Shown here: piece by piece, positions 24,060-35,802 of the stretch
How positions within the stretch are numbered: the first letter of the stretch is position 1
Layout of the letters: each line of letters begins with the position of its first letter
Origin: Cyclospora cayetanensis
Taxonomy: Eukaryota > Apicomplexa > Conoidasida > Eucoccidiorida > Eimeriidae
NCBI RefSeq assembly: GCF_002999335.1
Contig: NW_020312069.1
Location: forward strand, 1-64,000
Length of the DNA stretch: 64,000 nt
Direction of reading: 5' to 3'
Made by a program: the position numbers and the translations under genes
Notes under the pieces: model-generated
What the model was told of the DNA's origin: nothing
Database searches by the model: none
The model's input: the letters and a program-made list of their open reading frames with translations, nothing else

Positions 24060-24750
24060 TCCTCCGTTTTTATTATTCACAGGTAATTCGTTTTTCTAAA
24101 TAACTTTTCGAGGCTCCTATCCAATGGTCGATAAACGAGGTGTTTCCTCGTGTCCTCGTTTCCAGAGAAAGGCAGCATTTTAACCAGATTGAATCAATCG
24201 ACATCGTGGGGAGGCCTGCTACATTCGTATTTAGCATTCAAATACAGCTCCTTGATAGTTTTGACAGAATACGACAGTCAAACATTTGTAGCTGCAATAA
24301 CAAGAAAAGAGTACATATCTTTTGAGGAAAGACGGAATCGGCAGCGTTGAATACTTTCCACTCTAAATGGGCGTACCCTTGTCAATTCATTCACATGGAG
24401 AGTGTCAAGGGCCGCATAAATGCGCCGAAAAAAATTTCTACACTGGAGACAGTTGCAGGCGTCTACAAAACAAGCCACAAGCAAGATACGACCTTCATTA
24501 CACTGAAAAATAGACCGCCCCATAGTTCCACACCGCAGAAACGCATTGCTAGTCCCAGAGTGCCCCTTGGCATACTTCCTGCCTTTTCTGCAGTGCAATG
24601 CATCCCTGGGCATTGGATCCTGATAACTGCTTTGCATTTGCATGCTTTCGTGCAAAGTTACAGAAAGGGGGCGCAAGATACGGAGCAGCAAGCATGTAGC
24701 AACGTCTTCTACGCACCCCATGGATATGCCATGAGCAAATGCTTTCACAC
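24060..24750 (-). mobile_element. Decayed Ty3/Gypsy integrase fragment
   Basis: Read on the minus strand from 24748 downwards, one long frame resembles the integrase zinc domain: HSGTSNAF for the H...GH part, then FQCNEGRILLVACFVDACN in place of F.WP.M...V..YV..C, with a one-residue slip, followed by LQCRN for CQ.N. After a linker comes MYSFLVIAATN (usual form ILVVVDRL) and, past one stop, ELYLNAKYECSRPPHDVD in place of ELYLN.V...HGLP..IVSD. Stops lie at the frame's end and further on, so it is inactive. No reverse transcriptase was found upstream (24.75-25.2 kb). Basis: recall of the family pattern, no alignment run. Confidence 0.5.
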
Positions 24751-25199
24751 CATTCAGTGAAAGGCGTTGTCCGTGCGTTCAAATAGGCATAAGTCCAAGA
24801 AGTATCGAAAACACTATTGGGGGCGAGGGGCTGTTTCTATCGCTGAGTTACGCAGAGATAGCACAAGGGAATTGCAGGGCATGGGAGGTGAATGACGAAG
24901 TCCAAAGCAAGCATGCAAAATGCAAACTCAGAGGTTACCCTCTAAAAGAGGAGGAAGGAATCTAGGAGCTTGCAGACGGCGTACAAGGCCCGTCATGGTA
25001 ACAAGCGGCAAAAATTCCCGGTGCTCTCGACGTGTTATGCCGCTATTCCCTGGCGCCGGCAGAGGGTGAATTTCATGTATTTTGTTCTACAGCAAAAAAT
25101 ATTTCATTTCGCAGTCATCTGAATGGTGCCACCGCCTGCGGGACTGTGCGTGTTGAGAAGAAAGGCCGAGTGCCAGCCAGCACAGAATATCCAAGGCCC
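24751..25199. other. Intergenic, nothing supported
   Basis: Repeat-poor sequence between the integrase fragment and the small minus-strand gene. No frame with family motifs, no tRNA and no tandem repeat was seen. Confidence 0.5.
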
Positions 25200-25547
25200 C
25201 TACATCTCTCTTGGGGGTGTTATTAGGGGTACAATGTGATCTCTCGCAGTATATCCTTCTGTATTCGATTTTATTTTTTGAGCATTTTCTAAAGACTTTA
25301 ACCTTGCCCGCTTGTCATCGAGCATTGCCGCTTCCTGCAGCAGCCTCCTCACCGCTGCCCCGAGGATAACGCGTGCAGTTTTGTTGGTGCCTGGCCTGAT
25401 CTCCCTTCCTTCCGGCAGAAACTGCTCGCTTTCCACGAGTTCTCGGGAGGGAAGAGCGCCGTCTGCCAGTAGGGTCCAGCCGAACGGCGGCAGCGGCAGC
25501 CGTGTGGGAGCTTGCAATTGCGGGGTACACCTTCGCCGCTCCCCCAT
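25200..25547 (-). CDS. Small hypothetical protein, divergent from phosphodiesterase
   Basis: A 115-codon frame beginning with a true ATG. The second half looks protein-like: GTNKTARVILGAAVRRLLQE is amphipathic and basic, and the stop follows a Pro/Arg end. An internal GTTAAA after CGGGCAAG could be a donor, so this may be only the first exon. The family is not recognised. Its start lies 250 bases from the phosphodiesterase start on the opposite strand, which suggests a shared promoter region at 25548-25796. Confidence 0.4.
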   Translation of the reverse strand: MGERRRCTPQLQAPTRLPLPPFGWTLLADGALPSRELVESEQFLPEGREIRPGTNKTARVILGAAVRRLLQEAAMLDDKRARLKSLENAQKIKSNTEGYTARDHIVPLITPPREM

Positions 25548-25796
25548 AAGAAGCGGCAGAGCTCATGGGGGTCCTATTCATTTCACCGCGGCTTTGGTTG
25601 TGCTGAGAGGACCGCGTCGGGAGTCGCATTCAGAGTCATCTGCTCGCGCTGCCCGAGCTGTTTTAGGACCAGCGGCTGCGGCTGCTGCTGCACTGTACAC
25701 TGTGCAGTGTGTGCGCTGTGCAGTCGCAGCCTTGCCGCATGAGAGGAGGCAGGTTCCACCCTCCCGCCTCATGAACAGGCCCGTGTTTTTGCCAGA

Positions 25797-28700
25797 ATGG
25801 CTGTTTTCGGGGAGGGGGGCGGCTCACCCTCGCACTCTGGTGGTTTGCTCGAGAGAAGCAACAGCGCAGGGGAGGGTATCCGATCTATGCCCAACAGCTC
25901 GCCTCTCAGTCCTTCTCCAATCTTGCGAAAGTCTGGCAGCCTAACGCCTGCGCAGTCGGCGTCTGCGAGCGCCGCTGCTGCCGCTGCTGCTGCCGTCCGT
26001 AGTAGCAACGGCAACGGCCGTGATGACGATCGTCGGCGGGAGTTTCAGCGCGTCAAAACGGTGTCTTTCGCCAACTTGGAAAATGTGACGGACGGGGATC
26101 TGCTACAGGGTGCAGCGGCAGGAGAGCTCCCCCCTTCCTTGCAGAATGACGGTGCTGTTTCTTCGCCTCTGGAGGCCCCTATATTGTGCGGAGTCGAGCT
26201 CGACGGAGGAGAATTGCTTGTAATGGATGACGATACAGATCATCCCAGTGTGAGCGAAGCGTCAGGTGCTTATGGTCAATACACGCATAGCTACAGCAGC
26301 ACTAGCAACACCTCCTTGTACGTGCCTCTGGGAACCCGCCTCGGATACGCCTGCTGGTGTGCCTGCTGCACGCGGATCTGCAGCCTGTGCAAGAAACTTA
26401 GTCCTAGCAGCGATCTGGCATTTCACACGAAGGAAGACTTGATGCAGGAGCAGCTGCACAGCAAGCGGCAGGCACGGCTCTTGAGCCGCAGCAGCACCAT
26501 GAGCAGCGCTAGCGGGGTGTGTCGGAGCAATAGCCTGCGGGGTAGCTCGAACTCCGCTGAAAAATTGATGCGGGCTTTCCCTCTTGTATTCATCAATAAA
26601 GAACTCGAAGAGCTTTTCGCCTTGAACGTAAATCACTGGATGCGTATTCGGCTCATACCGATGTGCTTGCTCCTCCTCGTCCTCACCTTCGCCATGTGGC
26701 CCCTCCTCGCGTGGAGTTTTGATCAACAAACAACCTTCGATCACACCAGCACGATTGGGATCATGTTCAACAGCGCTATGGCTGTCACCGTAGTCACGTC
26801 CATCGCGCTCGGATTTTCAGGCTTTTGTACAGCCACCAGAAACTATGCCGAGCACCTGACGAGCATCGCATTGCTGCTCGTAAGCGCGCAAAAGAGCAGA
26901 GAGGAGGGCGGGGGAGAGAGAGGAAGAAAGAGGCAGAGGGAAGGGGAGAAGGGAGAAGGGGAAGGGCTGTGCACGGCGGGAGAAACCTAACACTCGGATG
27001 TTACACAGGCAGAAAAACAGCAAAATGCATGGCTGCGCAGCTATTTTTAAATCTCTCACGAAGGCACTTCAAATGCTGTGTGAGACCGTTATATGCACTT
27101 TCAGATGGACGGGGACCTGCTACCCTCAAAGGCTTCAATGCATACACATGAATACATACATATGTGTATACGTATGTACATTTCATGCATGTATACATAC
27201 ATAGGTCTATACGTATGTAGAGATTAGAGATGCTTACACACCTACCTACACTAGGCTGTTTGAGGGAGGGCGTATGCGCGGTTGTTTGTATCCTGTCGTG
27301 GGTGATGCTGGCTCTATTTGTATCGCCGTTGATGGGGATGCCGTATTCTTGCGGCTTATGTTGGTGGTCGTTAGCTTGTTGGATGGCAGTAGTCTCGCAA
27401 GACCCCCTCGGTTGCATGCGTGTTGCCGTGTGCACTCGCCTTACCATCGTCAAAGAGCGGAGACGGCGGGAGGGAAGGAAGGCGTGGGGGACGCTTTCTT
27501 GCGTTCTTCTTGCCAGCACCATCTCATTCGGCATCTTTGCGTCTTCTTTGTATGTGTGTGTGCAAGTGTGTGTACAAGTGTGTGTGTGTGTGTATGTATG
27601 TGCAAGTGTGTGTACAAGTGTGTGTACAAGTGTGTGCAAGTGTGTGTGCAAGTGTGTGTGTGTCTGCTTGTCTGTATACATACGTATATATATATATATA
27701 TGTATGTATATATATATATATATATGTTTCCGTATGGGCGTATTTTGTTTGCGTTTTCAGCTGGTAACGATGTGGGGTGTATGGAATAGTATGGCAAGTT
27801 ACCTCTTGGAGAGCCAAGCCGAGCATGCCAATGACTTTCGATCTACCGAAGAGAGTACTGCCCTAGAAGCCTGCACGGCCATGAGTTATTTGTACGGGCT
27901 CTTGCCTGTAGTCCTAATTGATGTTGTCTTACCATCCAGGTAGGAGAAGTCTGCGACGTTTCATGCATTCTGTGGTTATCCGTCTATTGCTATTGTGTGT
28001 GCTACTTCTTTCCGCGTTGGTGCCCTTGCGCTGTGGCATCCGAACGCATGCATCTTCCCGGAGGAACAGAGACAGACAGATAGAAATAAGAAGAAGAGAC
28101 AAACGAACACGGGCAAACCAACAAGCCAACAAACGAACAAACAAACAAACACACGCATGCACACACACAGACTTTCTTGAAAGGACATGAGCAGCAGAGT
28201 TTTGCGCATATATATATATATATACATATATATCTGTGGCTTGCGTGGATGCATGTGCGTACCAAGTCTTCACCCGGTCGTCGCGCCAGGGTACATCCTA
28301 ACGATCGCATGCGTGGCAGCATCTCTGGGGCTTATTTTTGTCAGACGTCTGCGGGAAATTACGCTTGAACTGCTTTTTTTTCTTGCGTTTTCTCTTTTTG
28401 AGGCCGTTCATGTGTTTTCCATGGGAGAGCGCAGGGAACGCTGCGCTTGCTAAAGCTTGCCGCTGAGTCTTTACCGGATCTCCGGTTTGTGCTTCGATGC
28501 TTTGTGTTGTAGGACCAAGTACTCATGGCTAATCCACGTTTCGTTCTTCGGCACGAGTGCTGCCTCGATTGTTATACGCGGAAGTCTTAATCCACGCTTC
28601 ATCGCGCCTTCCTTCGTGTGCGTGATATGATGGCTTAGAAGGAACAAGAACCGCTTTTCTTTGCTCTCCAGTTTTTCTTCCATTCTAGTGGCGGACGCGT

Positions 28701-29008
28701 GCGTGCATGCAGTTTGCGGCTGCTGCGCAGCTGCTCAAAAAGTCCTTTTAGCTCGAAATCGTCTTCTTGCAAAAACCGTTTCTCAGAGCATTTGCGCAGT
28801 CGGGTGTCTGGACTGTCGGGCTGTGCCGTCTGCAGAGTCACTCGGGTAGTGACGTATTTCGTGTTGGCGCTCTTCCTGTACCTTGGCCGCTATGCAGCAG
28901 AGATGCATCTCAGGCAAACTTTTGTCGGCTGGCTGGTAATTTCGAAGCCTTAATTCTTTCGAAGCTTGTGCAGATCCTGGGTTCTCAAAAATAGCAGGGG
29001 CTCTTTCA

Positions 29009-29073
<65 letters not shown>

Positions 29074-32000
29074 AATGTGAATGTATGAATGTAGTGTGTA
29101 TATGTATTTGTGTGTATTTTTTTGATTTTGTCATTCTGTTTTTAAAGCGTTTTTGATTGTGTGGCGGCACATGTGTGTGTCTGTGTGTTGGCAGGATACG
29201 CGGCGACGAGTCGATCGCCTTGAGTCAGATTTAAAGCGTCAGCGTTCTCGGGGGGGTGTATCTACATCTGTAGAGCAGTTGGTGCACTTGGTGAAGCAGA
29301 TGCAGGAGTCCAATCAATTAGCCTTAGCGGCCGCAGCGGACGGCTTGCGCCCAGACTTGCGCTCACAGCTGCAGGAGAGCAAGACCATGCTGCAGCAGTG
29401 CCTCTCAATTTTATGCACGACAACGAATTTGTACGCCGTAAACTTTGGTCCCCTCGACAACGTTGAGCACATGGACATTATCCGATCTCTCTTGAATGAC
29501 AAGAACGCCCTCCCGAAAGACTGGGTGCGCGCGCGCGACTCCCTGCCTTCATCACTCACGCAGTCGGAGACAGGGCCTAGGCGGGAGTCTAATGGCGAAC
29601 AAACGCGCAACAACAGCGCTCCTGCCGGCGGAAAGACCGTTGTCTCCGCTGGAGAGCGATTACCCTCTGTCCCCCCGCCTCAAGCCTCCGAAAAGAGACC
29701 GCTGGGAGGAGCAGCAGTGTGTGTAGCCGAGGAAATTCCAATGGCTACGGGCAGGCGCGCCGTTGGTGCTGAAGCAGGGAAACTCTTGCAACAAGGCGTC
29801 CAACTGCTACCTCTTCCCCGTAGCCGTCGTGGATCGCACGCTGCAGAGGAAACGCCCTTTAGCAAACCTCCGGAAGAAGGCGCTGAGAAAAACAGCACCA
29901 GGAGCTCTGTGTTCTCCGACATGCTACAGAGACCTCGCAGAGTCAGTAGGGCGACTCACGAGCGGATTACTGCTGGAGAGGACAAACTCCTCAAGGTTGC
30001 GTACTTGTTCAGTCCGACGCCAACCGTAAGCGCCGTGCTCTGCTCTGCACTGCTCCTGGGTGTCGCGCGGAGGGAGGGAGGAAGCAAGGAGAAGGGGAAA
30101 GAAAACAGGGGGGAGGAGAAAAGGGGAAAGAAAACAGGGGGGAGGAGAAAAGGGGAAAGAAAACAGGGGGGAGGAGAAAAGGGGAAAGAAAACAGGGGGG
30201 AGAAGAAAAGGGGATGGAAACGCCACATCTCGTTGACGCTCTAGGGGAGAGGCCACGACTAGCCGTTCGCTCCCTTCTTGGCTAGCTAGCATCCACGGCT
30301 ACCAAACAAATAGTCGAGCGACCACCCCGCTTTCCTCTGGTAGAAGAAAACTGCCCGTAAAGTTCTTAAGCGGATCGTTTTAATTTTTTCCCCCTTCCCC
30401 CTTCGAACGCTCCGCCCGCACAAGAGTAGGGAGGATGGCTATGTGCGGCGTGTGTATGTGTGTGTGCACATGTGTATGTGTATGTGGACAGGGGGGTTCG
30501 AACGCGACGGGGGCTCCTTCCGAATGGAAATTCGACATGTTGGCATACGGAAGAGAGACAGGAGCGCCTCTCCCCGAGCTAGGCTTTCTTCTGTTAAGTC
30601 CCTTCTGCTTGGAATCTGGCTTGTGCTCTGAACAAACCCTCGCCAAGTTTCTTAAGGCCGTCGACAAGCACTATCTCTGCGTTCCCTACCACAACGCTCT
30701 CCATGGGCTTATGGTCCGCATGCTCGCACACGTTCTCTCCCTGGAAACATCCTCCTCTTAGCAGCCTCCGTCTTCAAGCCCCCCTCCACTTTTTTTCCCC
30801 TCCACTTTTTTCCCCTCCACTTTTTTTCCCCTCCACTTTTTTCCCCTCGACCTTCCTTCCCCCACGTGGCGTCTTCAGGCTCTTGCCAGACAGATGCAGA
30901 AGCAGCAGCGCGTGGCAGCCACCCTTTGCGCTGCGTCTCCAAACTTCCACAGACACTTCACAGCAGAGTGCAACAGGGCAGGAGGAGGAGGGTTCCTGGG
31001 GTGTGAGCGGGAGGCAGGTGCGGGGAAGAGGTCTTCTCGGGAGAAATGCAGAGGAAGAAGTTTGACAACTCTTCCTCCTGAGGGTTTTTTTCTCTCGCTT
31101 CTCTGGTGTTTTGGTTTCCGGGGGTGAGGGTAGGAGGAACAAGGAGGAGGCTGTCTCTGATTCCTCTGGATCTTTTTCTCAAGCCTTCGCATACGGAGGG
31201 CGTGCCTAAGTTGTTGCAGTGAATGTGCGCGATGAGTGTCTTTTCAGGTCGCTCAGAAGACATACGCATTGCTGAATCTGGTTTCTCTAGTCAAGAGCCG
31301 CCAAGCACGCGATATGGCGCTTATCATTGTTGCAGGTTCGCTGACTCACACTTGCTCCACAATTGCTCGCCGAGCACCTGCTAGCAAAGGCATTAGCACG
31401 CTGGCCATGGCGAGTCTTGCGTGTCTGTCACGCTGCTTCTTTGCCACCCCGAATCGTCAAAGAAGAGTCTTGTCTTGCATGCAAGGTTTCTGCCTACGGC
31501 CGTTCATGGCAGCCTTCCTCCTCTCGCGTGTAGTGACCACCACATTGGCTGGGAAGGCAGGCTTTCGCAAAGCCCCCAAAACTACGAGGCATGCGCGTCT
31601 CTGCACGGACAGACGTGACGGACGGCTTCGCGATTCTTTCTCTTCCCTCTCCGTCTCTGCGCCTTTTCCTTCTTTATCGTGCCTGCTTTTGATTGGCAGT
31701 GGCGAGAGCTCCAGTTTCCTCTGCGATGGCAGTGGCCGTTCAATACGCGCTTCCCGGGGGCGGAAAAGAAGCCGCCTGCCTCCGTCTTTTTCCTCCAACG
31801 CTCTGCGTGTGAACCGCAGCTGACTGCGCGTCTCTGCGGCTGCAGGTCTGTGCCACGACATCGGGCATCCTGGTCGAAACAACGCTTTGTTTTCGAACGC
31901 GATGGAACCCTTGGCGCTGTTATACAACGATCGCGCCGTGCTCGAGAACTACCACGCGTGTCTCACCTTCAAGACTCTGGAAAAGCAGGACTGTGACATC

Positions 32001-34251
32001 TTCGTTACCCTCAAGACGCGAGTAGGTTTCTGGCGTCTTCTTTGCCGGATTCGCCACCCTCCCGAACGAGTGGTGCTCTGTTGAGGAAGAGAACGAAAGG
32101 AGGCATTCGCGTCGCATCTGTGGCCTCTGCATGCGCGCGCGCGGCTCTCAGTGCAAGGGTCTAGTGTGTGTTTTTTTAAAGTGCATGCATGCGACCTCTA
32201 GGCGCAGCTGCGTGCATGCGCTCTGCGGCGGTGCAGGAATACTTGATGGTGCGAACGCAAATCATCGAACTCATTCTAGCTACCGACATGAAGGGACACT
32301 TCGAGACTGTCTCGCGCTTTCGGGTAGGTAAAATAACCTTGCATGCACTGCACCCCGCCACCTTCTCTCGGCTGAAGCGGTTTCGCATTTTTCTTGCACT
32401 GCTTTTCTTGCTTCTACACGTGGGGAGAGAGAGCTGTTGCACGCACATACATGCGCAAGAGTGCCTGGCTTTGATCAGCGCGGCGAAGTCCTTTTGTTGC
32501 CGGAAGATCTTAGCGTCTCCTTGCAGCCCTCACACAAACATCGTGTGCCGACGAGGCGTGAAAAGAGGAGGTTCTGTGGGGGAAAGGGGGGAAGGAAGGG
32601 AAATGTCTGCAGAACAGGGGGAGGGGGCAAAGGGGGAGGGAGGCCATGGCTTCAGTGTAATGGATGTCGAGTCGGAGTGTTCGTGGATATGCTTGTTCTT
32701 TAGGTACGCCGAAGTGCGCCAGATTTTGATTTATTTTCTGAAGACGACTTCTGGTTTTTAGTTAGAATGTTTATTAAGGCGTCCGACATCTCCCACTGCG
32801 GCGTGGAATGGGGGCAGCATTTCGAGTGGTGTCAAAGAGTCCTCAACGAATTCTATGATCAGGTTCGGCCCTTACTGCAGTGCCATGGATGTGTATAGTA
32901 GCGCCTCTCCATGGTGGGGTTGCTGACTGCCGGCAGTTTGCAAGCAGTGCAGCGTTTCTGCTGCTGCCATTCTAAGAGATATGGTGCGATTCTAAGAGAG
33001 CTATGCTGCCATTCCAAGAGAGCTATGCTGCCATTCCAAGAGAGCTATGCTGCCATTCCAAGAGAGCTATGCTGCCATTCTAAGAGAGCTATGCTGCCAT
33101 TCTAAGAGAGCTATGCTGCCATTCTAAGAGAGGCTGGGTTGGATTTAGGGCCTTACGGCGCAGGGAGGAGGGAGGGGTCTGGCAGGCGTGGCCTTATCAG
33201 TTTTCGGAATGGTTTTTTGGCTTCTTACAACTACATTTACGCGATGGATGCTGGCTGTGCTGCTGTAGGGCGACGAAGAACGGCTGCGGTGTCTGCCGAT
33301 TTCCCCCCTCTGTGACAGGGAGAAACATGGGGACGCGGCAAAGAGCCAAATGGGTTTTATAAATTTTGTAGCAAAGCCGCTCTTCGACGAACTTGCGGCC
33401 GTTGATATTAGCGGCACTGTTGAGTACGTCCGTCACATTCTGCTCATTGCAGGCATCTCTGCAAATCTACGAGTTCGAATCTGATCTTGCGCGCTGTATC
33501 CATGCAGATATGTGTGTGTGTGTACTTTCACGTGCGTTGATTCCATGCGATCTGAGCTTGTGGCACATCGCGTGAGCGTCTCCACAAGACTTCCATGGCC
33601 AAAGAAAGCACCAGTCACTCGATGCTTATGGCCTTGTCTGTCGGGGTTGATGGCTGTGCGCGCGCATGGCGCAAGTATCTATATGCCTAACTGAAAGTTC
33701 GCGCGTGTTTTTGGTTTAGTGGCTCTCGACTGTTAATTAAAGGTTCTAAAGCAGCGTTTCGAGGGGTGTGTACTGCGTGGGCTGCTGAATGCGCCTTCTG
33801 TCTGTTCAGAAAGGAGGTCATGACGAATCTCAGGTCTAACGCGTCGCGTTGGGAGGCGCTTAGTAATGCAGGTGTTGTAATCCCGCTGTTTTTGGATCAG
33901 TGGCCTGCATCTCTGCTGACCTCAAGTTCTTTTCCGCCGTTAACGACTGCAGCGATCGCATCTGCTGCCGCTACTACCGCCGCGAACGCAGCTGCGCCTA
34001 CAGGGTCCAAGGTGCAGCTGATTAACCAAAAGATAAAGCTGCAAAAGTCAGCTGAAGGCGTCAACGTTACGAAGATAGACCTGCGGTCGCTGCTGTCGCA
34101 GGGTGAAGCAGGGCGGCATCGACACAGCAGCCATCAGCAGAATAATCCGCAGCCGATCCCGGGGACAAGCACTAACAAAGTACACACTGTTTCACAGCTT
34201 CTAAAGTCTCCAGGAAATGTCAAAAATAAAGGAGCACCCACTGGGTTTTAA
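25797..34251 (+). CDS. Membrane-anchored 3',5'-cyclic nucleotide phosphodiesterase
   Basis: Hydrolyses cGMP and/or cAMP; in apicomplexans such enzymes are multi-pass membrane proteins controlling cGMP-dependent kinase signalling. Exon 1 (25797-26879): Ser/Ala-rich acidic N-terminus, a Cys cluster (CWCACCTRICSLCKK), two hydrophobic helices. Hydrophobic exons follow, clear at 27761-27939 and 28836 to about 28938, likely near 27270-27420 and 28270-28370, not fully joined. 29195-30025 is a hydrophilic linker with a coiled coil. Catalytic exons, all in phase: 30492-30713 (YHNALHGLM), 31248-31335, 31846-32021 (LCHDIGHPGRNNALFSN), 32237-32323 (ELILATDMKGHF), 32704-32862 (FIKASDISHCGVEWGQHF), 33269 to about 33429 (SQMGFINFVAKPLFDEL, with the invariant Gln), then 33454 to about 33512 and about 33812-34251 (TAA). 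All four metal ligands (His, His, Asp, Asp) are present. Nucleotide preference cannot be read from sequence. Confidence 0.9.
27545..27735. repeat. TGTGTGCAAG repeat and TATATG tract, phosphodiesterase intron
   Basis: GTGTGTGCAAG/GTGTGTACAAG units followed by a TATATATG tract, ending about 25 bases before the acceptor at 27758-27760. Confidence 0.95.
28080..28230. repeat. AAAC/ACAC repeat and TA tract, phosphodiesterase intron
   Basis: AACAAACAAAC and CACACA units, then TATATATATA. Open frames here encode Asn-Lys or Phe-Val repeats on either strand and are artefacts. Confidence 0.93.
29010..29072. repeat. CT then TA microsatellite, phosphodiesterase intron
   Basis: About 16 CT dinucleotides followed by about 14 TA dinucleotides, upstream of the acceptor at 29193-29194. 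Confidence 0.97.
30078..30215. repeat. 29-bp purine tandem repeat, phosphodiesterase intron
   Basis: Four to five copies of a unit of about 29 bases (AAAAGGGGAAAGAAAACAGG plus GGGGAGGAG), almost all purine on the plus strand. It follows the donor at 30026, between the linker exon and the first catalytic exon. Confidence 0.93.
30777..30858. repeat. Pyrimidine tandem repeat (CCCCTCCACTTTTTT)
   Basis: About five copies of a 15-16-base pyrimidine unit in the intron after the first catalytic exon. It is close to the complement in composition of the purine repeat on the other side of that exon. Confidence 0.93.
32966..33132. repeat. 22-bp minisatellite, phosphodiesterase intron
   Basis: Seven to eight copies of a 22-base unit (GCTATGCTGCCATTCCAAGA plus GA) with C/T variation at one position. 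The period is not a multiple of three and it lies in the intron 32863-33268, so it is non-coding despite an open frame across it. Confidence 0.95.
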
Positions 34252-35370
34252 AGCCAGAAGTGGCTACAAGCATTGTTTGCATGGCGAAACGTAAAATAAG
34301 CGCACGGCTCCATGACGACGCTCACACTTTGGCTTGTACTCATCAGATGTGTGCGCGCTAGGCCGTGTGTACCGGATGTGCTAAATGGGCGCGTTATTGA
34401 TGTCAAACTTAAAGAATACGATCATCAAAGAATGTGATGAAGCACCAATGTGGTAAAATCCATGCAACAGCATGTGTTTTAGCGCCGTCCTCGCATCATT
34501 TACAGACGGCTGTCGCTTGACACCGCCGGTTCAAGTCTTCCGACTCAACAATCCTTATTGGTTTACGCCTCCACTGTCAGGAGAAGCGACGAAAGCGCCC
34601 CTCCTTGCGGAAGCGCATCGACGGCATCCCGGTATTGTACGGAAAGTTCCGCTGCCGCCTTCGTAGTTCGTTCTTGCTTTTGTCGTTTTGGCTATATTAG
34701 ACGTTTGCTTTTGCGGGGGAATGTATTCCGCCAGCTAATTTCTTTAACGATATTTATCCTTTTACGAGACCGTTGTTCAAACGGCGCTCCTCCGCATCGA
34801 GTTCCTAGCGCCTAACGATGCCCACCGGCCATGGAAGTCGTGAAACTCCAACCTCCGCCTTGTGTATACACGGCATCACATTTCACCCTTGCAGTGAGCA
34901 GGGCGCACGATGTGTCTTTGTTGCTTAGTGCTTATTGATTGGACTACGTACGCTGCAGCTTTATTCATTGTTAAAGTGTTACTTGGGGTGTGCGCGGCGC
35001 ATGCGGAAGCAGTGCACATTTCTGCACGGCTCAATGCCTGCGAGGGCAAGCGCCGCCCAAGTAAAAGAAATAGCGATGCGTGGTCACTTGGAGCAGAACA
35101 GCTCGCTTCTGCATTAACCCTCTTGCAAATATAGCCAGAGCCTGCTGCCTTTTTCAGCATGTATTAGCTGTGAGCTAACGCCCTTCTCAAAGGACGTGAT
35201 TCTTGCGCGATCCAAAAAAGTTGGTGTTACCAAAGTTTAGGGGGAGTGCGGACCTCGTAGAACGTTGGAAAATCGCCTGGTTGCCGCATTGGAAACAGCG
35301 GCCAGGCGGCTACCTTTTCCAGTTGTTTCTTTTCCTCTGGCGTATCGAAATAGATCCTCACTCCCGTCTG
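34252..35370. other. Repeat-poor intergenic block, nothing supported
   Basis: Starts at the phosphodiesterase stop codon. No microsatellite is present. Short frames at 34472-34666 (+) and 34876-35160 (-) show no recognisable motif or splice context. Confidence 0.45.
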
Positions 35371-35802
35371 TTCCGTTTTCTTCCGCACGTTGATGAGCCA
35401 CCGGCAGCGTGATCCCTGGTCATGCCGAAAGAGAAACAGAATCCTGTAAATTGAGCCTGAACAGTAGACAGGCAGGCGCATGCGGATTTTTTCATACCGC
35501 GACTACAAGCAGACTGGTGCTGGAAAGAGTTGCCGCACTGCCCCTCCGTCGCACCCGCGTACGTGCACTCTTACATGCCAGCAGGATTCCAAACTTTCTT
35601 ATGAGCGATGTGCGTGGAAGATACACGAATATGGAAGCACACGCATGATTGCAATGTGCTCTTACCTGGCATCAGGCCTTCAACTAGGATCTTCCGTGCT
35701 TCTCCCTGCAGCAGGACTACATCGATGGCAAGTTGCTCACCAGTTCGGTCGTCGATTAAAACTATCCTTGCACAGCAGCCGGTATCCACTACAAGCGTGA
35801 TT
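35371..35802 (-). CDS. Two possible exons of an unidentified minus-strand gene
   Basis: The exon 35802-35666 has a good acceptor (TTTGCGCAG), a good donor (GTAAGA) and a protein-like frame (ITLVVDTGCCARIVLIDDR). Exit phase 1 joins an acceptor TTTACAG at about 35438 to a short basic tail ending in TGA near 35370. A longer frame from the same acceptor (LINVRKKTEQTGVRIYFDT) looks more protein-like but does not match the phase. The VVDTG string also fits a retroelement protease active site, so a decayed Gag-Pol remnant is an alternative. Confidence 0.3.

Noticed and set aside
32911..33105. Repetitive open frame over the 22-bp array
   Set aside because: Period is not a multiple of three and the array lies within a phosphodiesterase intron between in-phase exons.
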